From Candidatus Tariuqbacter arcticus (lineage in GTDB: Bacteria; Electryoneota; Tariuqbacteria; Tariuqbacterales; Tariuqbacteraceae), in NCBI GenBank assembly GCA_013202315.1, contig JABMRZ010000451.1:1-14910 (forward strand): a stretch of DNA of 14,910 nucleotides, in the 5' to 3' direction. Each line of letters starts with the position of its first letter. Positions within the stretch are counted from its first letter, which is position 1. A model generated the notes under the pieces. It did no database searches, was not told where the DNA came from, and was given only the letters and a program-made list of their open reading frames with translations. Made by a program: the position numbers and the translations under genes. Below are positions 6,509 to 13,451 of this stretch, piece after piece.

Positions 6509-8538
6509 CCTTCATAAATGCAGGAATTTTAGCGGCGCTCGGCGCTATGGCGCTGCCCCTATTGATTCACTTATTCAACCGCCAGCGCCATCGTGATGTC
6601 GATTTCAGCACCCTGAAGTTTTTGAAGTTATTGGAACGCGAAAGGATGCGCAAGGTTCGACTGACCGAATGGCTGCTGCTTATCTTGAGGACGGCGGCTG
6701 TTGGCGCAATAGTATTCGCATTCGCCAGGCCTGCAATTCAGAAGATGTGGGGATTCCTGCCGGGTGAAGCCGATACGATAGCGGTTCTAATGGTGGATAA
6801 TTCATTGTCGAGTCAAGTCGTGGGACCGTGGGGAAGCGCAATTTCCGAGGAGCGGCGCCGGGCGGTAGAGGCTTTGGATATTTTCGTCAATGCCGACCGG
6901 GTTGCGATTATTTCCGCCGCTGAACCGGCGCGAAGTGTGAATAAAATGCCTTTGCCCGGGGGGGATGAAAGGTTGAGGCGCGCAATTTTCGAGCTGGAGA
7001 CCAGCGACGCCGCCGTAGACTGGCGGACTGCCTTTCAAGAAGGTATGGAATTCCTGCGAAATGCCGACCAGCCGAATAAGGAGATATATCTCTTTTCGAC
7101 TTTTTACAGCGGTGACGCTGAACTGGATTCTGCGCTGGCGGATTTGCCTGAACAGGTGAGGGTGTTCCTGGTAAGTGCGGGGCTCGAAAGGTCCGACAAC
7201 CTGGCGATTTTAAGTGTTGAATTGGAGACGCAGATTATCCAGGTTGGGGGAGCGGTGACTTTCTCCGTTACCGCCGGGAATTTCAGCGGTGAATCGTGCG
7301 AAGAAGTTCCCATCAGCGTGTATCTGGGCGGTGAAAGAGTCGCTTCCACCGATTTGAATATCCCCCCTCTGGGTGAAACCGTCGCCAGCTTTAAAGTGAT
7401 TCCCAAGGAGGGTGGATTCATCAGCGGCAGGGTGAAGCTGGAAGCTGAAGACGCCTTAACGGCGGACAACAGCCGGTATTTCTCGTTTTATGCGCCAGAT
7501 AGAATAGATGTTTATTTAGCCGGTGATTCGGCTGAAGTCGCCGATGTGTCATTAGCGCTTGCGCCGGCATCTGACCGTGATTATGCTATTGAGCCGCAAA
7601 TACTGAAATCCGTTGCGGAATTGGGGGAATATCCGAGTGCGGATGTGGTCTTTCTGGTGGGAAGTGAGAGGCTTTCTCCTTTCGAGGCGGGGATGCTCGG
7701 CAGACTTTTGGAAAGAGGGGGAGGGGTTCTGATTTCACCCTCTGAAAAGATAAATCCCGCCGCTGTCAATCGTGAGTTCTTGCAGCCGTTGGGCGCGCCT
7801 CAGTTAGGGGATTTCATAAGCGGCAGTGAAGCGACTTGGTCGCTAATAGACTACCAACACCCTATTTTTGCAGGTGTTTTCGGCGACAGCGGCGCTTTGG
7901 AATCACCTATTTTTCATCGCAGATTCAAGTTGATGGGGGTCGGTGGGAGCGATATTATCGGATTTCGAGGCGGGGATGCGTATTTGAAAGAGGTTCCCAT
8001 CGGGGGGGGAACTATGCTTATTTTCGCCGCCGGTTTCAGTGATTATTGGGGAGATATCGCTTACCGGGGGATTTTCGCCCCTTTGATGCATCGTGCGGCG
8101 GAATATTTGGGCAGTAAAGGTATGGATAAGAAATACTCTTTGACCGCCGGAAAAGCGATCGAGTATTTCAGTAAGCACCTCAAGGAGCCGTTTGAAATCC
8201 TCAAACCCGATGGTTCATTGATTGAGCTTCTGTCGAAACCCGGGGGAAATTCCGTGAAGTTGACATACGAGGCGACCGGCGCATCCGGGATATACCGGTT
8301 GATGCGGGGCGATGAGATTGAATCTATGTTCGCGGTCAATCCCTCGGTTGAGGCGAACCCGCTGCATAGAATAATCAAGGACGAATATCCGGCTGAATTA
8401 CAGATCGCCGGAAATACGAATTTAGCGGACGCGATTCTATCAGGGCGGCTGGGAGATGAATTATGGCGGGTATTCCTGCTGATTGGAATCGGCTGCCTGG
8501 CTTTGGAATCGCTGATTGTTAGGATAGGCAACGGATAA
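6505..8538 (+). CDS. BatA-domain / VWA-type membrane protein
   Basis: The 677-residue protein begins with the BatA-type double-transmembrane domain: INAGILAALGAMALPLLIHL (4-23), then FNRQRHRDVDFSTLKFLK, then a second helix about 54-75. A von Willebrand A-like domain follows, with a MIDAS-type DNSLS at 98-102 (Asp-x-Ser-x-Ser), which would face the periplasm. Residues about 235-320 look like a beta-sandwich (CARDB/BatD-like). Residues about 330-460 resemble a glutamine-amidotransferase-like fold (DVVFLVGSERLSPFEAGMLGRLLERGGG region). A final helix lies near 655-672. Such proteins are common in FCB genomes and are linked to aerotolerance (Bat) operons, but their biochemical role is unknown. The start is TTG at 6505, giving a TTGA overlap with gmhA; it yields exactly the usual N-terminus of the family. 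Confidence 0.88.
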   Translation: MTFINAGILAALGAMALPLLIHLFNRQRHRDVDFSTLKFLKLLERERMRKVRLTEWLLLILRTAAVGAIVFAFARPAIQKMWGFLPGEADTIAVLMVDNSLSSQVVGPWGSAISEERRRAVEALDIFVNADRVAIISAAEPARSVNKMPLPGGDERLRRAIFELETSDAAVDWRTAFQEGMEFLRNADQPNKEIYLFSTFYSGDAELDSALADLPEQVRVFLVSAGLERSDNLAILSVELETQIIQVGGAVTFSVTAGNFSGESCEEVPISVYLGGERVASTDLNIPPLGETVASFKVIPKEGGFISGRVKLEAEDALTADNSRYFSFYAPDRIDVYLAGDSAEVADVSLALAPASDRDYAIEPQILKSVAELGEYPSADVVFLVGSERLSPFEAGMLGRLLERGGGVLISPSEKINPAAVNREFLQPLGAPQLGDFISGSEATWSLIDYQHPIFAGVFGDSGALESPIFHRRFKLMGVGGSDIIGFRGGDAYLKEVPIGGGTMLIFAAGFSDYWGDIAYRGIFAPLMHRAAEYLGSKGMDKKYSLTAGKAIEYFSKHLKEPFEILKPDGSLIELLSKPGGNSVKLTYEATGASGIYRLMRGDEIESMFAVNPSVEANPLHRIIKDEYPAELQIAGNTNLADAILSGRLGDELWRVFLLIGIGCLALESLIVRIGNG

Positions 8539-8575
8539 TCAAAACGAAATACGCGAAAGGGCGGTATTAGTCGGG

Positions 8576-9811
8576 GTGACCCTGAAGGGGTATGATTCCT
8601 GGGTCATCGATGACCATCTCACCGAGCTTTCTTTGCTGGCTGAGACCGCTGGCGCTGAGGTCATCGAAGTCATTTCCCAGCGCAGGAGCAATATAGATCC
8701 GGCGTACTATATCGGCAAGGGTAAGTGTGCGGCGTTGAAAAACCTTGTGGTGGAAATCAATGCCGACCTGGTGATTTTCGATGACGACTTGACCCCGGCG
8801 CAGGTTAGAAATCTTCAGCGGGAAATAAACCGGCGGGTCGTGGACCGGACGGGGATCATCCTTGATATATTCGCCCGGCGGGCGCGCAGCCGGGAGGCGA
8901 AAATTGAAGTTGAACTGGCGCAGTTGAATTACCTACTCCCCCGGCTGACCAGGCATTGGGAACACTTATCCCGGCAGGCGGGAGGTATTGGAACCAGGGG
9001 CCCGGGTGAGACTCAGTTGGAAACGGACCGCCGCTTGGTCAGGGAAAGAATCGCCGTTTTACGGATGAAGCTGAAGCGGATTGAGCAGGGTCGTTCCATC
9101 CGAAGACAACGGCGTAAAAAACTCCCGGTTGTGGCGCTGGTAGGATATACCAACGCCGGGAAATCGACGCTGTTGAATTCATTGACAAACGCCGATGTTT
9201 TCGTAGAGGACAAGCTCTTCGCCACTTTAGACCCGGTAGTGCGGAGCTATCAGGATGACAAGGGGCGCAAGGCGCTGTTCACCGATACGGTCGGCTTCAT
9301 CAGGAAACTGCCCCATCACTTGGTGGCGTCTTTCAAAAGCACCTTGGAGGAAGTGGTGGAGGCTGATCTACTGCTTCACATTGTCGATATCGCACATCCA
9401 TTCTATTTAAATCAAATGGAAGGAGTGCGGCAGGTGCTGGAAGATATCGGCGCCGGCGCCAGACCGATTTTAACCGTATTCAACAAGGTAGATCTGGTCA
9501 GCAGCGATTCAGTATTACAGGCGGCGAAGGATCGTCATCCCGGCGCCCTGTTCATCAGCGCAATTCGCAGGATTGGGTTGAAGCGCTTGACGGAAACGGT
9601 ATTGGAACTGGTATTCACTCCTACTATCAGCGGCGAAATAACTCTGGAACCAGCCGCAGCCGCCGAATGGGAATCGAGATTCAAATCGGTCAGAGTCGAG
9701 TCGAAAAAATTCGTGGAGGGGAAAATAAAGATACGATTCAGCGGCGATGGGAAGATGAAGGATTTGCTCTTGCGGTTTGCCGAGGGGGATAACCTGGTAT
9801 TGGATGAATGA
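8576..9811 (+). CDS. hflX: GTPase HflX
   Basis: HflX is a ribosome-associated GTPase that splits stalled or stress-inactivated 70S ribosomes. The 411 residues contain the N-terminal HflX domain (YIGKGK at 45-50, FDDDLTPAQVRNLQ at 68-81), the coiled-coil linker with RRARSREAKIEVELAQL and GGIGTRGPGETQLETDRR (136-153), then the G domain: G1 GYTNAGKST (190-198), G3 DTVGF (237-241), G4 NKVD (303-306), G5 SA (328-329). The C-terminal extension after about residue 350 is small. The first canonical in-frame start is GTG at 8576, but the codons before it read Glu-Arg-Ala-Val-Leu-Val-Gly-Val, which looks like the usual HflX N-terminus, so the protein may begin further upstream at a non-canonical codon. 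It lies 37 bp after the BatA-type gene. Confidence 0.96.
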   Translation: MTLKGYDSWVIDDHLTELSLLAETAGAEVIEVISQRRSNIDPAYYIGKGKCAALKNLVVEINADLVIFDDDLTPAQVRNLQREINRRVVDRTGIILDIFARRARSREAKIEVELAQLNYLLPRLTRHWEHLSRQAGGIGTRGPGETQLETDRRLVRERIAVLRMKLKRIEQGRSIRRQRRKKLPVVALVGYTNAGKSTLLNSLTNADVFVEDKLFATLDPVVRSYQDDKGRKALFTDTVGFIRKLPHHLVASFKSTLEEVVEADLLLHIVDIAHPFYLNQMEGVRQVLEDIGAGARPILTVFNKVDLVSSDSVLQAAKDRHPGALFISAIRRIGLKRLTETVLELVFTPTISGEITLEPAAAAEWESRFKSVRVESKKFVEGKIKIRFSGDGKMKDLLLRFAEGDNLVLDE

Positions 9812-10104
9812 AATCCACCTCGGCAATTCCGGGGGTAACCGCTGAATTATTAATCCGACAAGATAATAGTGTAGAATTCGTTTCATGAGCATATAATTGC
9901 AAGCAAAACCAATTACATCTGCCTAATTTCATTAAAAACACTGGATTCCCGCTTTCGCGGGAATGGCAAGTTTGGGATATTTTCAGACAGACTGTTTCGC
10001 GGGAATGACATTCGTGGCTGTTTCAGAATGAAAATTTTGATACTGTAATATACACTATTTTCAGTTCTCATAAATAGATTCTTCATTTTCTATTTCCAGT
10101 TCAA
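9812..10104. other. Intergenic region with hairpin repeats between hflX and the FtsZ-like gene
   Basis: No convincing gene is present. The region holds a full hairpin repeat (9945-9964) and a second half copy (about 9995-10010, TTTCGCGGGAATGACA). A tail, GAATGAAAATTTTGATACTG (10026-10045), resembles the sequence after the repeat at 11328-11347. No sigma70-type promoter with both boxes was found, so how the downstream gene is transcribed is unclear. Confidence 0.6.
9945..9964. repeat. Palindromic intergenic repeat (ATTCCCGC hairpin), copy C
   Basis: ATTCCCGC-TTTC-GCGGGAAT is a perfect eight-base-pair stem with a four-base loop. The identical 20-mer recurs at 11328-11347, and a right half copy lies at 9998-10005. 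The context TGGATTCC...GGGAATG is shared with the longer repeats at 18-106 and 5303-5391. It is REP-like. No T-run follows, so termination is not implied. Confidence 0.8.
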
Positions 10105-11214
10105 ATGAGCGTCGCTATTCCAAAAAGTATAAGATGGGGGGTTATCGGGCTCGGCAGATGTGGCGGTAATTTCGCCGAAGAATTCTACCTCCGAGGCTAT
10201 CCAGCTATCGCCATTAATTCTTCGCATACCGATTTACGAGCCGGGAAACTGCCGTCCGATAAACAGTTTTTTGTGGGATTACGCCGACAAGATGGCGCCG
10301 GACAGGATATGGCTTTAGGCGAGCGATGTCTCACCGTCAATAAGAAACGGCTGTTGGAATCGATTGCAAGGGAAATGGATGATGTGGCATACATTCTGCT
10401 TACCGCCGGTTTGGGAGGCGGCACCGGGAGCGGTATTGGAACGCTTTCTTTTATAATGGCTGAACTGGACATTCCTATGAGCGCCTTGACAGCGCTGCCC
10501 TGGGACGGCGAAAGCACTGTCTCCAAAGTCAACGCAGTTCGAGCGCTGAATAAGTTGATTAATTCCCCGGTGAACAGCATCGCTCTGATTGATAATCAAA
10601 AAATCCTGTCAAAAGCCGCCGATTCTCCCCTGTCGGAATTATATCTCCGCCCCAATCGCGAATTAGTGGATACCTTCGATGGAATCAACCGCATCAGCCT
10701 CAATCCCGCCGTGAAGCCTTTGATAGGCTTCGATTCCGAGGATTTAAAACGGTTCTTCACTACTCGAGGGATATTGCTGCTTGGGAAAATATCTCTTGAT
10801 AGTATCGATTTTGGGCGGAATGAAAATCTCATCGCCCGCCTGCGGGAAATGTGGGAAGATGGAGGATGGCTTCATCCTGGCAGGGATTTCAATCAAGCGA
10901 CAATGGCGGGGGTGGTGATTTTAGCGCCCCCTGCTTTGTTGAAAAAAACATCCGCCGCTCATTTTGAAAAAGTGATTGCCGCTGTGAAAAATATCGTCTC
11001 TTCCAGCGGTATTTATACCGGCATATTTCAAACCGCAGCGGATAACATACCTCTGCTTTATACCATAATCGCCGGAATGCCCCTGCCCGAAAGGGTGGAA
11101 CAATTGACAAGACAAGCTAAAGCTGAAGGGAAGATGCTGGCATTGAAATCCACCGAAGGGAAACTTGAACTCAACCTCGACGAATTCTCCGGCTTAGACC
11201 TTTTCAGTAAATGA
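10105..11214 (+). CDS. Divergent FtsZ/tubulin-superfamily GTPase
   Basis: The 369-residue product has the layout of a tubulin/FtsZ GTPase but is clearly not the cell-division FtsZ. N-terminal nucleotide-binding loops: T1 GLGRCGGN (15-22), the AINSSHTDL region (36-44) where FtsZ has ANTD, and the tubulin signature GGGTGSG (104-110). PWDGES (132-137) corresponds to the FtsZ PFxxEG segment, and ALIDNQKIL (160-168) to VIPNDKLL. In the T7 catalytic loop, FtsZ NxDFAD appears as GFDSED (208-213): both acidic residues are kept and Asn is replaced by Gly. The C-terminal part (about 225-369) is diverged, and no FtsZ-type FtsA/ZipA-binding tail is visible. It could belong to the FtsZ-like families proposed for membrane remodelling. 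It stands alone, flanked by hairpin repeats. The ATG has no clear ribosome binding site. Confidence 0.85.
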   Translation: MSVAIPKSIRWGVIGLGRCGGNFAEEFYLRGYPAIAINSSHTDLRAGKLPSDKQFFVGLRRQDGAGQDMALGERCLTVNKKRLLESIAREMDDVAYILLTAGLGGGTGSGIGTLSFIMAELDIPMSALTALPWDGESTVSKVNAVRALNKLINSPVNSIALIDNQKILSKAADSPLSELYLRPNRELVDTFDGINRISLNPAVKPLIGFDSEDLKRFFTTRGILLLGKISLDSIDFGRNENLIARLREMWEDGGWLHPGRDFNQATMAGVVILAPPALLKKTSAAHFEKVIAAVKNIVSSSGIYTGIFQTAADNIPLLYTIIAGMPLPERVEQLTRQAKAEGKMLALKSTEGKLELNLDEFSGLDLFSK

Positions 11215-11277
11215 ACTTCTTGGCGGAATTATGTGGTTTTAGATATCAGCGTGGTTATTAATCCGGTGGATAATTAG

Positions 11278-11307
11278 TTGACATCATATTCTATTATACT
11301 TTATTTA
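11278..11307 (+). promoter_or_regulatory. Possible sigma70-type promoter before the lipoprotein gene
   Basis: An exact TTGACA lies at 11278-11283. At an 18-bp spacing the -10 position reads TATTTA (11302-11307), a partial match; the spacer and downstream sequence are very AT-rich. It is the only complete -35 hexamer in the gap between the FtsZ-like gene and the lipoprotein gene. The hairpin repeat would lie in the transcribed leader. Confidence 0.3.
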
Positions 11308-11327
11308 TCATATAACAAAGATTCCGG

Positions 11328-11347
11328 ATTCCCGCTTTCGCGGGAAT
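11328..11347. repeat. Palindromic intergenic repeat (ATTCCCGC hairpin), copy D
   Basis: Identical 20-mer to copy C, with an eight-base-pair stem and TTTC loop, followed by GACA. The similarity to the first region continues downstream: TTTTAGAATGAGAATTTTGA at 11364-11383 compares with TTTCAGAATGAAAATTTTGA at 10021-10040. The repeat unit is therefore longer than the hairpin and reaches about 11398. Confidence 0.8.
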
Positions 11348-11433
11348 GACACGGGCGGAAATATTTTAGAATGAGAATTTTGAATATAAACTATTTTCCG
11401 CCCTTATTAATGCCAATTTCTCAAAGGAAGAAT

Positions 11434-12000
11434 ATGCGAAATCCTCTCTCCTATAGACAATATAATCAGATTAAGTCGATTCTATTTTTAGCGATTATCA
11501 TTATATTTAGCCTTGCAGTTTTGAGCGGGTGCATAAACCGAGAAGGGGCTGATAAAATAACAGAATCCGGCACCGGTGAAGTCAGTATGACCATATCCGA
11601 CGGGGCGGCTGAAAGCTTCGTTTCAGACAGCGCCTGGGTGATGGTGGATTATGCGGGTTCACCGGGAATGTGGATACTATCCGTTTCCGCTTTCGAATTC
11701 CCCTTGCCGCTGAATATTTTTACCTTCACCGCAATCGGAATCGCTTTCCCCGGCTCGATGGATATTGATTCTTCCACTGCTTTTGGAGCGGCGAGTTATG
11801 CTTCGTCTCAAGGTAATTTCTTCCTGTCGCAAATGCCGGGGGGTTTCGGGATTATTGTAGTGGATGAATTCATTGAACAAGAACGAATCGCCGGAAGTTT
11901 CAATTTCACTCTCATCGACACTTTATCCGGTGATATTTTAACCATCGAAAACGGTTTATTCGACGCCGCCATCGATGAAAGTCTATACCTCAATCCCTGA
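11434..12000 (+). CDS. Predicted lipoprotein of unknown function
   Basis: The frame is open from an ATG at 11371, but that codon lies inside the repeat tail. The ATG at 11434 is preceded by AAAGGAAG ending three bases upstream, so it is taken as the start, giving 188 residues. The N-terminus is a type II signal peptide: a polar, partly basic n-region (MRNPLSYRQYNQIK), a hydrophobic stretch (SILFLAIIIIFSLAV) and the lipobox LSGC, with Cys33 as the lipidated residue. Ile-Asn follows the Cys. The mature part is rich in Ser, Gly and beta-prone residues. It ends with a pattern (IAGSFNFTLIDT...ILTIENGLFD) that recalls DUF6252-type lipoproteins of FCB bacteria, a tentative likeness. It probably sits on the outer membrane or periplasmic leaflet. 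It follows the FtsZ-like gene but is separated from it by a repeat. Confidence 0.8.
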   Translation: MRNPLSYRQYNQIKSILFLAIIIIFSLAVLSGCINREGADKITESGTGEVSMTISDGAAESFVSDSAWVMVDYAGSPGMWILSVSAFEFPLPLNIFTFTAIGIAFPGSMDIDSSTAFGAASYASSQGNFFLSQMPGGFGIIVVDEFIEQERIAGSFNFTLIDTLSGDILTIENGLFDAAIDESLYLNP

Positions 12001-12278
12001 TTAAATGGAATTTTCCAATGTGCAAGTTAGAGACTACGCTTGACAAATTATAGTAGAAGCGTTGCATTAAAGTATTCCCAATATAAAAGTCGTTTTTTTA
12101 CGCTGATGATAAGGGGAATTCCCAGAACGAGGAATAAAAGGTTTAGGAAGGTGGATTTGGATGTGTATTTGAATCTGTTAAAATAAAATACAAATTTGAC
12201 AAATTTCTTTAAAACGCTTATATTACTAATAACACAATGAGTTTTTTACTTTTATTATAGATTTGAGGAACAATTCAA
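12001..12278. other. AT-rich intergenic region upstream of the DUF2188 cassette
   Basis: There is no supported gene in these 278 bp. The region marks the change from the GC-richer core genes to the AT-rich cassette. It holds a convincing promoter at 12196-12224. A second exact TTGACA lies at 12040-12045 but has only a poor -10 at 17 bp (TGCATT). No recognisable terminator follows the lipoprotein gene, and no tRNA or attachment-site-like repeat was seen. Confidence 0.6.
12196..12224 (+). promoter_or_regulatory. Strong sigma70-type promoter for the DUF2188 / TIR-like cassette
   Basis: An exact -35 TTGACA (12196-12201) is separated by exactly 17 bp from TATATT (12219-12224), a five-of-six match to the -10 consensus. 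Transcription would start near 12231, leaving a leader of about 48 bases before the ATG at 12279. This is the best promoter match noticed in the window. Confidence 0.72.
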
Positions 12279-12509
12279 ATGGCTGTAAAATCATCAGTAA
12301 GAACACCCGCTAAAAGAGTACATGTCATTTCTCGGAAAAACGGCTGGGCTGTCAAACTTGAGGGCGCTTCAAGAGCAAGTAGAGTCTACAACAAAAAGGA
12401 ATCCGCAGTAGAAGGCGCAAAAAAGATGGCACCCAAAGGGCATGATATTGTGGTTCATAAAAAAGATGGTACAATACAAAAATGGGAAAAAGCTAAAGCT
12501 AAGAAATGA
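12279..12509 (+). CDS. DUF2188 family protein
   Basis: The 76-residue basic protein has the DUF2188 pattern: RVHVISRKNGWAVKLEGA (about 13-30), then SRASRVYNKKESAVEGAKKMA and HDIVVHKKDGTIQKW (about 55-69). The fold is predicted to be a small alpha/beta unit of about 60 residues, with a lysine-rich tail (KAKAKK). Members are widespread short proteins of unknown function. The start is supported by GAGGA (12265-12269) nine bases upstream and by the promoter before it. The TGA stop overlaps the ATG of the next gene (ATGA), implying translational coupling and possibly a functional pair. The high Lys content would allow nucleic-acid binding, but nothing in the sequence proves it. Confidence 0.88.
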   Translation: MAVKSSVRTPAKRVHVISRKNGWAVKLEGASRASRVYNKKESAVEGAKKMAPKGHDIVVHKKDGTIQKWEKAKAKK

Positions 12510-13129
12510 ATCCAGGTAATTTCTCAAAGAATGTTTTTATAAATTGTCCATTTGATAATGACTACATCCCGCTCTTACGACCGTTATTATTTACAATCTT
12601 ATATCTTGATTATAATCCTAGGATTGCATCTGAGAGATTTGATTCTGGAGAAACACGGATAACTAAAATATGTGAATTAATTGAAGAATCAAAATTTAGT
12701 ATCCATGACATCTCTCGAATGGAATCGACAAGAAGAAATGATATACCGAGATTTAACATGCCTTTCGAATTAGGTATCGATATTGGATGTAGACGATTCA
12801 AAAACGGAGAAGCAAAGACAAAGGTGTGCCTTGTATTGGAAAAGGAGAGATATAGATACCAAAAAGCTATATCTGATTTATCAGGATCGGACATTAAGAA
12901 TCATAATAACAACCCTGAAGATATTATCTTAAATGTTCGTAACTGGTTTATAGAAGTAGATTTACAAGAAGCACCAAGCAGTACTTTAATTTGGGATGAT
13001 TTTAATGATTTTATGGCTGATTTTTATGAGAAAAGAGAGGAAGAAGGATTTACAACAAAAGATTTGCAGATGATGCCAATTCCAGAATACATAGGTTTCA
13101 TTAAAAAATGGTTGGAGGAAAGAAAATGA
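12506..13129 (+). CDS. Uncharacterised TIR / nucleoside-deoxyribosyltransferase-like protein
   Basis: The 207-residue product belongs to a family I recognise by pattern but cannot name. It opens with KNVFINCPFDNDY (8-20) and continues with R51ITKICELIEES, IHDISRMES (66-74), PRFNMPFELGIDIG (81-94), KVCLVLEKERYRYQK (106-120) and DLSGSDIKNH (124-133). A beta strand followed by a Cys-Pro-Phe-Asp turn, and a later Glu in a PFELG helix (Glu88), recall the Rossmann-like TIR and nucleoside 2-deoxyribosyltransferase folds, where a Glu attacks the N-glycosidic bond. NAD or nucleotide cleavage is therefore a hypothesis. The C-terminal 60 residues look helical. Codon and base use is AT-rich: 15 of 60 bases are G or C at 12661-12720, against 35 of 60 at 2701-2760 in alaS. 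It overlaps both neighbours by ATGA. Confidence 0.8.
   Translation: MNPGNFSKNVFINCPFDNDYIPLLRPLLFTILYLDYNPRIASERFDSGETRITKICELIEESKFSIHDISRMESTRRNDIPRFNMPFELGIDIGCRRFKNGEAKTKVCLVLEKERYRYQKAISDLSGSDIKNHNNNPEDIILNVRNWFIEVDLQEAPSSTLIWDDFNDFMADFYEKREEEGFTTKDLQMMPIPEYIGFIKKWLEERK
13114..13118 (+). promoter_or_regulatory. Strong Shine-Dalgarno site setting the start of the 13126 gene
   Basis: GGAGG lies seven bases before the ATG at 13126, inside the end of the TIR-like gene. It selects 13126 over the in-frame ATG at 13108, and it is the main evidence that the short downstream frame is translated. Confidence 0.7.
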
Positions 13130-13299
13130 GATATTGCGAGGATTCAATTTGTATTAATTTTTATGACTCTTGTAGCAAACTAATTGGGGGTGATAAAAAT
13201 AGTACAGAAGGATATTTATGCGGAGGAGAAATTCAAACTCTATTCTTTAAGAAACCATCTGCTGCTAAATCTTATAGAGTATGGTGCCCAAGATATTAA
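13126..13299 (+). CDS. Small cysteine-rich protein (57 aa), third gene of the cassette
   Basis: This short frame starts at an ATG that overlaps the stop of the TIR-like gene (ATGA) and has a GGAGG seven bases upstream, so translation is well supported. The product has Cys at 4, 9, 16, 32 and 50, a CGGEIQTLFF segment and ends in RVWCPRY. Five cysteines in 57 residues could bind a metal, but their spacing matches no zinc ribbon that I recognise. No homolog is known to me. An overlapping frame (13184-13447, TTG start) also reads fairly protein-like through about 13320, so a frameshifted longer gene cannot be excluded. AT-rich like its two partners. Confidence 0.55.
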   Translation: MRYCEDSICINFYDSCSKLIGGDKNSTEGYLCGGEIQTLFFKKPSAAKSYRVWCPRY

Positions 13300-13451
13300 A
13301 ATATTTCCCGAACATTTCCCATTAACCATCCTAAAATCGGTAAATGGTTTAAAACACAACTTACTCCCCTCCATCGCAGATTCATCATACCCAAATCCCC
13401 AATCTTTAACCTTCACCATCACCCAATCAGCGTCATCAGCGGTTTAAAAAC

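Noticed and set aside
9808..9888. 26-codon frame overlapping the hflX stop by ATGA
   Set aside because: Too short, no clear ribosome binding site, no family resemblance; possibly the start of a lost gene but not supportable.
10105..11214. The gene as canonical division FtsZ
   Set aside because: The T7 loop, the N-terminal TD loop and the C-terminus differ, and the typical division-gene neighbours are absent.
18..11347. The repeats as a CRISPR array
   Set aside because: The copies are kilobases apart, variable in length, and lack regular spacers or cas genes.
11371..11433. Upstream start for the lipoprotein gene
   Set aside because: The ATG at 11371 lies in the repeat tail and would put over 20 extra residues before the signal peptide; the ATG at 11434 has an AAAGGAAG site and yields a normal signal sequence.
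13184..13447. 87-codon frame with TTG start overlapping the cysteine-rich gene
   Set aside because: No good ribosome binding site for the TTG, and the last third reads like translated intergenic sequence; kept only as an alternative in the note on 13126-13299.
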